Shown here piece after piece: positions 1 to 9,900 of a stretch of DNA of 64,000 bases. Origin of the DNA: an uncultured Clostridia bacterium (lineage in GTDB: Bacteria; Bacillota; Clostridia; TANB77; CAG-508). The notes below the pieces were generated by a model, which worked only from the letters and a program-made list of their open reading frames with translations, did not search any database and had not been told where the DNA came from. Numbering within the stretch: the stretch's first letter is position 1; each line of letters starts with the position of its first letter. The stretch is taken from positions 13,485 through 77,484 of the forward strand of contig CAKOTK010000007.1 in assembly GCA_934120135.1 (NCBI GenBank), written 5' to 3'. Both the position numbers and the translations under genes were made by a program.

Positions 1-101
1 CTTGTTGCTTTATATCCAATAATTGATGGAATTAAAAGTAACAAAGATATTATTAGAATAGCAACTTTGTGTTTACATATAAACTGTCCAAACTTTTCCA
101 T
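1..101 (-). CDS. MMPL/RND-type membrane exporter, N-terminus only
   Basis: Only the first 33 codons are inside the window; the gene runs off the left edge. The start ATG (99-101) follows a TAAGGAGG ribosome site. The N-terminus has a short basic stretch (MEKFGQFICKHK) and then one hydrophobic segment (VAILIISLLLLIPSIIGY), the usual opening of MMPL-family RND permeases. It is divergent from a TetR gene and its promoter contains two of the three shared operator palindromes, so it is probably the TetR-controlled efflux pump. The family call is inferred from the N-terminus and the context; other exporters with a similar start are possible. Confidence 0.6.
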   Translation of the reverse strand, partial: MEKFGQFICKHKVAILIISLLLLIPSIIGYKAT

Positions 102-122
102 TTTTCTGCCTCCTTATTTTTA

Positions 123-135
123 TGACCATTAGTCA
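123..135. promoter_or_regulatory. TetR operator site 1
   Basis: TGACCATTAGTCA, matching TGAC-N5-GTCA. It lies between the exporter -10 and its start codon. Sister sites are at 159-171 and 279-291. Confidence 0.7.
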
Positions 136-143
136 CTTTTCAT

Positions 144-172
144 AATATACTACTTTTATGACCGTTAGTCAA
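144..172 (-). promoter_or_regulatory. Sigma-A promoter of the MMPL exporter
   Basis: On the minus strand, TTGACT (-35, 167-172) and TATATT (-10, 144-149) are separated by 17 bp. One operator palindrome overlaps the -35 and another lies just downstream of the -10, the arrangement expected for repression. Confidence 0.75.
159..171. promoter_or_regulatory. TetR operator site 2
   Basis: TGACCGTTAGTCA, matching TGAC-N5-GTCA and overlapping the -35 of the exporter promoter. Confidence 0.7.
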
Positions 173-278
173 TAGTTTTTATAAAAAATTTTTAACAAAT
201 TGATATTTGTTGTGATTTTTCATCATTATCTGTTGGTTTCAAAGAACAATTTGCTATTACTTTTTTATTTATTTCTAT

Positions 279-291
279 TGACTATACGTCA
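279..291. promoter_or_regulatory. TetR operator site 3 over the tetR promoter
   Basis: TGACTATACGTCA, matching TGAC-N5-GTCA. It covers the TTGACT -35 (278-283) of the rightward promoter; a TAATAA -10 follows at about 300-305. This points to autoregulation. Confidence 0.65.
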
Positions 292-329
292 TTTTTATGT
301 AATAATTATATTGTATTGGAGGCAAGATT

Positions 330-917
330 ATGAAAGAAAAAAATGATAAAGAAGAAAGATTATTAAACGTAGGATTCAAACTTTTTACTGAAAAAGGATT
401 TAAAGATACTTCTATTCAAGACATTGTTGATAATGCAGATGTCGCAAAAGGTACTTTTTATTTATATTTTAAAGATAAATATGAATTAAGAGATGTTTTA
501 ATTGCAAGAAAGTCTATGTCATTATTTTCTGAGGCAATAAACGCTGTAAAAAGCACTTATATAGAAAATTTTGCTGATCAAATGATTTTTGTTATAAATT
601 ACATTATTGATAAACTTGCCAAAACTCCTTTGCTTTTGAAATTCATATCTAAAAATTTATCATGGGGAGTTTATAGCCAGACTGTATTAAATTTATATGA
701 AAAAAATAAGAATTCTGAGGAAGGTCTTGTTTATTTATTTTTAAATGGGGTTAAAGAACATAATATCAAGCTAAAAAATCCTGAAGTAACATTATATATG
801 ATTATAGAGTTAGTTAGTTCAACTTGTTTTAATTCTATTTTATATAACGAACCTCTCCCAATTGAAGAATTTAAACCTTATTTGTATGAATTAATTAGAA
901 ACTTGTTAAAAGAATAA
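330..917 (+). CDS. TetR/AcrR family transcriptional regulator
   Basis: A 195-residue repressor. Residues 8-55 form the TetR helix-turn-helix, with the family signature GFKLFTEKGFKDTSIQDIV followed by A-KGTFYLYFKDK. The rest is the helical ligand-binding/dimer domain. The ATG follows GGAGG by 7 bases. It is divergent from the MMPL exporter, and the 228 bp between them carries three copies of TGAC-N5-GTCA, so it probably represses itself and the exporter. The effector cannot be read from the sequence. Confidence 0.93.
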   Translation: MKEKNDKEERLLNVGFKLFTEKGFKDTSIQDIVDNADVAKGTFYLYFKDKYELRDVLIARKSMSLFSEAINAVKSTYIENFADQMIFVINYIIDKLAKTPLLLKFISKNLSWGVYSQTVLNLYEKNKNSEEGLVYLFLNGVKEHNIKLKNPEVTLYMIIELVSSTCFNSILYNEPLPIEEFKPYLYELIRNLLKE

Positions 918-925
918 TATCTAAA

Positions 926-957
926 AAGAAAGTGACTCAATTATGAATCACTTTCTT
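926..957. terminator. Bidirectional terminator after tetR
   Basis: Ten-bp perfect stem AAGAAAGTGA / TCACTTTCTT (926-935, 948-957) with a 12-nt loop and T-rich flanks, between the converging tetR and adhesin genes. Confidence 0.8.
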
Positions 958-966
958 CTTATTTTG

Positions 967-3900
967 TTATTTACATCTTTTGTGTTTTAATGCTAGTACT
1001 ACTAAATATGCTGTTGCAGATGTTATTAGTATAATTATTTCTGATATAAAGGTGTCTCCTGTTGTTGGTAATATTGGATTTACTGGCTTTGGTTCTTCTT
1101 TTATCTTTTCATAATAGTATATTACTTCTGTTGTTCCTTCATTTATTACGCCTTTTGAATTTTCTGTTTTAGATATATTCTTATAGCCTTTTATTTCTTT
1201 TGCATCTGTTACATAGCCATCTCCTATTTTACCTTCTATTTCGTCTCTTCCTAATTCTTCTCCTGTATCTCTGTCTACATATCTTATTAAGATATTACCA
1301 TAGTTATATGTATTTACTACTATTACTTCGTTTTCAATTACTTTACTTATCTCTCCTTTATATCTTGCTAAATCATTACTGTTTACTTCTGCTTCTTCTA
1401 CTGTATATACGATTTCATTTCCTTGTGCATTGTATTTTGGTAAGTCTGTAAATGTGTATTTCCAGTTTTCTGCTTCAGTTATAACTTGTTCTGCTACTAC
1501 CTGACTTCCGTTTTTTACTAATAACTTAATGCTTTCTGGTCTATACCCTTTTGCATTATAACTATCATCCCATACTTTACTTACTTTTAATTTAATTTTA
1601 TCATTTGGTACTGTAAATGTATTTGTTATTGTTGTTCCTTCTATTGTTTTTGTATAGAATTTTAAGTCATTTTTATTTACTTCTGACTCATCTACTGTGT
1701 ATACTATCTCGCTTCCTTGTGCATTGTATTTTGGTAAGTCTGTAAATGTGTATTTCCAGCTTTCTGCTTCTGTTACTACTTGTTCTTTTACTACTGTCTG
1801 ACCGTTTTTTACTTGTAACTTAATACTTTCTGGACGTTTACCATTTGCATTTTCGTTATCATTCCATACTTTCTCTACTGTTACCTCTGTTTTTTCTTCT
1901 AGTATTGCAAATGTATTTGTTATCGTTGTTCCTTCTATTGTTTTCGTATAGAATTTTAAGTCACTCGCATTCACTTCAGCCTCATCTACTGTATATGTAA
2001 TTTCATTGCCTTGTGCATTGTATTTTGGTAAGTCTGTAAATGTGTATTTCCAGTTTTCTGCTTCTGTTACTACTTGTTCTGCTACTACCTGACTTCCGTT
2101 TTTTACTAACAACTTAATGCTTTCCGGTCTATATCCTTTTACATCATTGCTATCATTCCATACTTTGTTTACTGTTACATTTACTTTCTCATCTGGTACT
2201 GTAAATGTATTTGTTATTGTTGTCCCTTCTATTGTTTTTGTATAGAATTTTAAGTCATTTTCATTTACTTCTGACTCATCAACTGTGTATGCAATTTCAT
2301 TTCCTTGTGCATTGTATTTTGGTAAGTCTGTAAATGTGTATTTCCAGTTCTCTGCTTCGGTTACAACTTGTTCTGCTACTACTTGATTTCCGTTTTTTAC
2401 TAGTAGTTTAGTTTTTTCTGGTCGTTTGCCATTTGCATTATTATTATCATTCCATACTTTGTTTACTGTTACATTTACCTTCTCATCTGGTACTTTAAAT
2501 GTATTTGTTATTGTTGTTCCTTCTATTGTTTTTGTATAGAATTTTAAATCATCTGTATTTATCTCTTGTTCATCCACTATGTAACTTATTTCATTTCCTT
2601 GCTCATCATATTTTGCTAAGTCTGTAAATGTATATCTCCATTCATCATTTTCAGTTACTGTTGCTTCTTGTACTACTCTGTTTCCTTCTTTTATTTGTAA
2701 CTTTATTGATTCTGGTCTTTTTCCATACATATTGTTTTCATCGTTCCACATTTTATTTACTGTTATTGATATCTTATTGTCTGGTACACTAAATGTGTTT
2801 GTTATCGTCGTTCCGTTCATTGCTTTTGTATAGAACATCAAATCATCTGCATTCACTTCTGCTTCATCTACTGTATACACAATTTCATTTCCTTGTGCAT
2901 TGTATTTTTGTAAGTCTGTAAATGTGTATTTCCAGTTTTCTGCTTCTGTTACTACTTGCTCTTTTACTACTGTTTGACCGTTTTTTACTTGTAACTTAAT
3001 ACTTTCTGGACGTTTTCCATTTGCATTTTCGTTATCATCCCATACTTTTTCTACTGTTAATTCTGTTTTTTCTTCTGGTACTACAAATGTATTTGTTATT
3101 GTGGCTCCAGATATTGCTTTTGTATAGAATTTTAAGTCATCTGTATTTACTTCTGCTTCATCTACCGTATATGCAATTCTATTTCCTTGTCCATCATATA
3201 TTGGTAAGTCTGTAAATATATACTTCCATTCTTCTGCTTCTGTTACAACTTGCTCTTTTACTACTGTTTGTCCATCTTTTATTTGTAACTTAATGCTTTC
3301 TGGACGTTTTCCATTTGCATTTTCGTTATCATCCCATACTTTGTTTACTGTTATTCTTCCTTTCTTATCTGGTACTGTGAATGTATTTGTTATTGTGGCT
3401 CCAGATATTGCTTTTGTATAGAATTTTAAGTCATCTGTATTTACTTCTGCTTCATCTACTGTATATACAATTGCATTTCCTTGCGCATTATATATTGGTA
3501 AGTCCATAAATGTGTATTTCCAGCCTTCCGTTTCGGTTACAACTTGTTCTGCTACTACTTGACTTCCGTTTTTCACTTGTAATCTAATGCTTTCTGGGCG
3601 TTTACCATTTGCATTGTTGTTATCATCCCATACTTTGTTTACTGTTATACTTCCTTTCTTATCTGGTACTGTGAAAGTATTTGTTATTGTGGCTCCAGAT
3701 ATTGCTTTTGTATAGAATTTTAAGTCATCTGTATTTACTTCTGCTTCATCTACTGTATATACAATTGCATTTCCTTGCGCATTATATATTGGTAAGTCCA
3801 TAAATGTGTATTTCCAGCCTTCCGTTTCGGTTACAACTTGTTCTGCTACTACTTGACTTCCGTTTTTTACTTGTAACTTAATACTTTCTGGACGTTTTCC

Positions 3901-6900
3901 ATTTGCATTGTCGTTATCATTCCATACTTTGCTTACTGTTATGCTTCCTTTCTTATCTGGCACTGTGAATGTATTTGTTATTGTTGCTCCTGATATTGTT
4001 TTTGTATAGAATTTTAAGTCGTTTGCATTTACTTCTGCTTCATCTACTGTATATGCAATTCTATTTCCTTGTCCATCATATATTGGTAAGTCTGTAAATA
4101 TATACTTCCATTCTTCTGCTTCGGTTACAACTTGCTCTTTTACCACTGTCTGTCCATTTTTTATTTGTAACTTAATGCCTTCTGGGCGTTTACCATTTGC
4201 ATTTTCGTTATCATCCCATACTTTGTTTACTGTTATTTTTCCTTTTTTATCTGGCACTGTGAATGTATTTGTTATTGTGGCTCCAGTTATTGCTTTTGTA
4301 TAGAATTTTAAGTCATCTGTATTTACTTCTGCTTCATCTACTGTATACACAATTTTATTTCCTTGTGAATTATATTTTGGTAAATCTGTAAATGTGTATT
4401 TCCAGTTTTCTGCTTCTGTTACTACTTGCTCTTTTACTACTGTTTGACCGTTTTTTACTTGTAACTTAATACTTTCTGGGCGTTTGCCATTTGCATTGTT
4501 GTTATCAGACCATACCTTTGTTATAGTTATTGTTTCATAACCATTTATTATAGTTTCTTGTTCATCTGTATTTGTTTCTTCTTGGTTTGTGTCTAATAGC
4601 TTGATGCTTCCTCCTACTTTGTTGGTTATTTTTGTTCTTAATTCTACTGAATCGTATACCAAACTAATTTGTTCATTAATTGTTATTACCTTTGCTTCTC
4701 CATTCAATGTATCTACATCTGGAATATATTGTTTCCAAGTTATTGTTTTATTTGTACTGTCATATTCCCCACCAGCTATATTTGATTTTGTTTCATCTAT
4801 TGCTTGCGGTAATTTATCTGTTACTATTACCTGTACTCTTCCTTTGTAGTTTGTTATTTTAGTTGTATAGCTTATGTTATATGTTATTACCTCTTCTACA
4901 TTTTGTACTAGTGTTGTTCCCTCTTTTGTTATGTTATTTTCTTCTATTGTTCCTTCTTTCATTTTATAGTAGTAGGTTACCTCTATTGTTTCTGCTGTTA
5001 TTGCTCCTGTTGAATTTGTTGTTTTTGATACATATTCATAATTTGTTGCAATATCTTTTGATGCCTTTGTTGTATATGTTTCATCCACTTTGCCTATTAT
5101 TGTTTCATCTACTACTGTGCTTCCATCTTTTGATGGTACTTGTGTTGTTGTCCCTTGGATATAGTGGTGTACTATTACTTTTCCTTCTTTTAGTCTATAG
5201 TAATATATTACCTCTGTATCTTGTTCTAATGTTCCTTCTTTATTTTCTGGCTCTTCTACTAACTCATATTTTGTATAATCTATTGTACTTGATTTTTCTG
5301 TTGTGTACTCACTATGTATTTTTCCTGTTTTTTGCTCATCTTCTGCTAGTTTTGTTTCTGTATTTACTAAATAGTGATGTACTGTTAGTGTTAAATCTTT
5401 TAATTCATAATAGTAATTTACTTCTTGTGCTTCTGATGTATATGTTCCACTTGCATTTTCTGGTATTACATATTCTCCATTACTATCTTTTTCTAGTTCA
5501 TATTCTTTTAATCCAATTAGTGGCTCTGTTGTATATGTATCTCCAATTTCACCTGTCAATGTTTTACTTCTTGTGTCTATTACGTCATCTATCACTTTTG
5601 TTGTAGTTCCTTTTATATAGTGATTTACTTTTACTTGTCCTATTGTATCACTGAATTTTACTACTATATTTTTGTCTTCTATTACTTGTATAAATTTACT
5701 TAGAGTTACACTTTCATCTTCATTTGGAGTAAATTCTATTTGTTCTCCATTTACTGTTATTTTTTCTACTCTGTATCCTGTGTCTGGTACTGCTTTTATT
5801 TCTTTTGTACTGTCTTTTTTGTATTCTACTTGTTCTACATACTCTTCGTCTTGCCCTGTTATTGTTCCTCCTGTTATTATTACTCCATTTTTTTGATATT
5901 GTTCTACTTCTGTTTTTATCTTTAGCGCTTTTCCTATATTTTGTACTGTTATTTCTTGGCTTTGAGCTATTTCTGGTGCTGTTTCAGCCTCGCCGATTTT
6001 TACAACTTGTCCTTTATCTGTTACAGCTATTATTGCATCATTAATTGCAGTTACTGCTGTGTAGCGATTAATTATGCTTTGGCCTGTTTTCTCTCCACTT
6101 GTTTCCCATATTTGATTTCCTGCAAAATCAATTTTTGCAATATTGCCATTCCAATCAAAACCACCATATTCTACAACCACTATACCATCTTCTGTTACTA
6201 CAGCATCAGACAAATTAGTTATTCCAATTGATTTATCAAATAAGCATTTTCCGTCAAAATCATATTCTACTGCTAAACCATTTTCACTAATCGCAATTAT
6301 TCCATCTTCTAATGTCACTGCTGCAATATAGCTATATGATTTTTCAGTATTTTCCCATTCTATATTTCCATTCGAATCATATTTCACTACTTTTCCCGAA
6401 TATCCTACCGCAAGTATCCCATCATCTACTGCAGTTACTCCATAATATAAATATGATTTTTCAGTATTTTCCCATACCACATTTCCTTCTAAATTATATT
6501 TAACGACCTGTCCTCCAGATGCTATAGCAATTATTCCATTATCTACCGTAACTACTTTATAATATTTATATGTTTTTTCACTATTTTCCCATACTACATT
6601 TCCTTCTAAATCATATTTTACTACTTGCCCATATATATTACCTGCCGTGTTGCCTCCTGAAACAGTAATTATACCGTCAGATACTGTAGTTACGCCTCTG
6701 TAATTATATGACTTGTCTGTATTTTCCCATACTACATTTCCTTCTAAATCATACTTCACTACTTTTCCATTATCTCCAACAGCAACTATATCTTTATTTG
6801 CTATTGTTACATCTCTATAATAGTATGATTTTTCATTGTTTTCCCATAGTGATTTTATACCTTTTACTGCTGATATATTTTTGCCTATTCCAAAATAACT

Positions 6901-9900
6901 TGTTCTTGCTTCTACGTTTTCATTAAATTCAAAGCTTTTTGGTGCTTCAACTTCTACTGCCTTATATAATCCTTCTTTTAGGCCTACTGTTATTATTCCT
7001 TTTTTATTTGTTGTTAATACTTTATATGTTTTTCCATTTATTGTTTCTTCTTCTCCAACATAATTTCCATTTATATCTTTTGCAAAATCTACTATATTTC
7101 TACTTTCATCTATTTCATATATTGCAAATTTTACCCCTTGTATTGGTTCTTTTGTTGTTTCATTTATTTTCGTTAATACAAATAGTGGCTCATTCTCTAT
7201 TTCTATTTTTGCTATTCCATTTTCTACTGTTGCTTCTCCTTTTATTGTTCCACTTATTATTTCTAATGTTCCATTATTGTATCTTACTTTTATTGGTTCT
7301 TCTGTTAGTTTATATCCTTCTGGCGGTGTTAGTTCTGTTATTGTGTATTCTCCTGTTATGTATTTTCCTTCTACATATTGATATAATCCTTCTATTGTTA
7401 ATACACCTTTTTCATCTGTTGTTATATATTCTCCACCTTCTTTTAGTCCATCACCTTCTATTTTAAATTGTGCTCCCTCTAATGTTTTTTCTTGGTCTTT
7501 TTCATACTTGGTTAATTCTAGATTATATGTTGGTATTTTTTCATTTACTAAGTTTACTTCTACTTGGTCCTCAGCTTGTTTTCCACTTACTTCTGTACTT
7601 TCTGTTATTTGTGCATTACTATTAAAGCTTCCACTTATTACTGTAAAGCTTAATGTTCCATTATCGTTATTTAATTTAAACTTTATTGGTTCCTGTAAAA
7701 TATAATATCCTGTTGCTCTTACTTCTGTTAATGTATATTCTACTCCTGCCTCTAAGTCTTGTATTGTTGCTATTCCGTCTTTGCTTGTATATATATTTTT
7801 GTCAGAGTTATTTCCTTTTATGTTGAATTTTATGCTTTTTAGGTTATTTCCTTCTGTATCCTTTTTGTTTAATACCAACTTGTATTTTGGCACGTTTTCA
7901 AAACCAAAGTCTATATGTGCTTTAGTATTTCCTTCTGCTTGTGTTACACTATCTGTTTTTACTTTTCCTGATACTATCTCATATTTTAGTTCATTGTTTT
8001 CTACATATGTTCTAAATTTTACTTCTGTATTACTTGATGAATAGCCTCTTGCTGGCAATATTTCTTTTAATATATACATTTTATCTGCATATAAATTTTG
8101 TACTACTACTTTTCCCTCATAATTTGTTACTGCTACTTTTCCTATCTCTTGTCCTTCTTCTACTATATTAAATGTTGCTCCTTGTACTGCTATATCTTTA
8201 CCTAATTTTGTTTTTGTTATATTTATATCAAACTTTCTTGCTATTCTTATTCCTACTTTTCCTGCTTCTGTTTGTGTATATAACTTTCCGTTTTCTGTGT
8301 CTAATGCAAAGTATACAGCATGTGTACTATATGTTACTTCATTGTAATTTAATACTGTTGGTAATTTTATTTTATATGTAAATTTATATTCTTTATTTAC
8401 TGCTAATTTATGTTCTCCTAAATCTATTACGTATGTCTTTATTTTGCTCCAGTCTGTTACCTGTGATTCTTTTTTGAAATTATTACCACTGTCTGTTGTA
8501 TCTTTTGTTATTGTTTCATTTTCACTATAATATACTGTTGCTATTCCTTGTAATTCTGTCGGTAGTGCTATTGGACCTGTTATGTTTGTTGTTATTGTAC
8601 TTCCTAGATCTGCTGTATTTTGTAATTGATATTTATTTCCTTTAAAAGGTATTTTTCCTACAATTAATATATCGCTTATTGTTCTAGAATAATTATTTGT
8701 TATGCTTACTTCTACAGTTGCATTTCTCGTTTCATCTATATCTATTTCTGCTACTTGTGGCGAGATTATGAAACTATTTTTATTATCATAATTACTCATT
8801 TTCTCATTTGTTAATAATGATGTTGGCGAAATTAAATCTATCTTTTCAGAAATATAGTTTACATTTTCACTTGTATTGCCATTATCATTTACATCATATT
8901 TATCTACTGCTTTTTCTAAATAGTTATTTGCTTCTTTGTTATATGCATATAGTTCTATTGATTTAGTAGTTGTAGCTATCCTTGGATCTGCTGTTATATT
9001 TGTATCTATTGTTATTGTATAGGTTAATGGTGTATCATTTTGTGTTAATATTTTTATGAATTTTGATCCATCTTTTTCTAATACTTCATAACCTAATACT
9101 TTTACATTGTTATTTGAAATCTTCACACTATTTATTTCAACATCTAATATTTCTGTTGGTAATTTTACTAAAAATACTCCATCTTGCCATTTTTCTATGT
9201 TAAAATAATTAGCTTCTGTATCTATTTTTATTCCTAATTTTTTTTCTGTTTCTTGTGTCGAAAACTTAGTTCTACTAATTGATAATGATGTTTTTGATAC
9301 TGGTTCTTCATATTCGGCTCTAGATGTATCGCTTCCACTTTGGCTCCATGTTCCATTTGTTTGCATAGTATTTACTTGTAAATATGTATATATATATTGT
9401 AATTTATCAAATTCAGTTTTTGTATATGCATTTGTTAATGCTTCATCATCTATTTGTTTTATATTACATACAGTCGTTGATTCATCATTCACTTCAGATG
9501 TTTCTAGGCGTATATGTTTTACTCCTTGCTCATACATATATGGATTTGTTCTTGTGTATTTTTCTAGTTCTTCTTTTGTAAATGTATGTATTAGTTCATT
9601 TGTTTCATCATTGTATAGGTTAATATATCCATCTTTTTTTATTAAGTTTGTAGCTCCATAGAAATATATTCCTATATATTTTGTATATGGTGTCATATTT
9701 ATATATTTATTTTCTGTTGTTAAGAATTTATCTCCATAATTTGTTGTTGGCTCTTTTAATTGTATCTTTTGTGATTCTTTGGCATTAAAATACCATCTTG
9801 TTTGATATTTATCCTCTATTTCACTATTTGTTTCACCATTATAGATTTTCAATGGTTCTTTTTTTGATACTACATATTGGTAATCTAATGCTCTATATGT

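Noticed and set aside
1330..4540. CRISPR-like regular repeats
   Set aside because: The 294-bp units are protein-coding Cna-B domains in one continuous frame, with no spacers.
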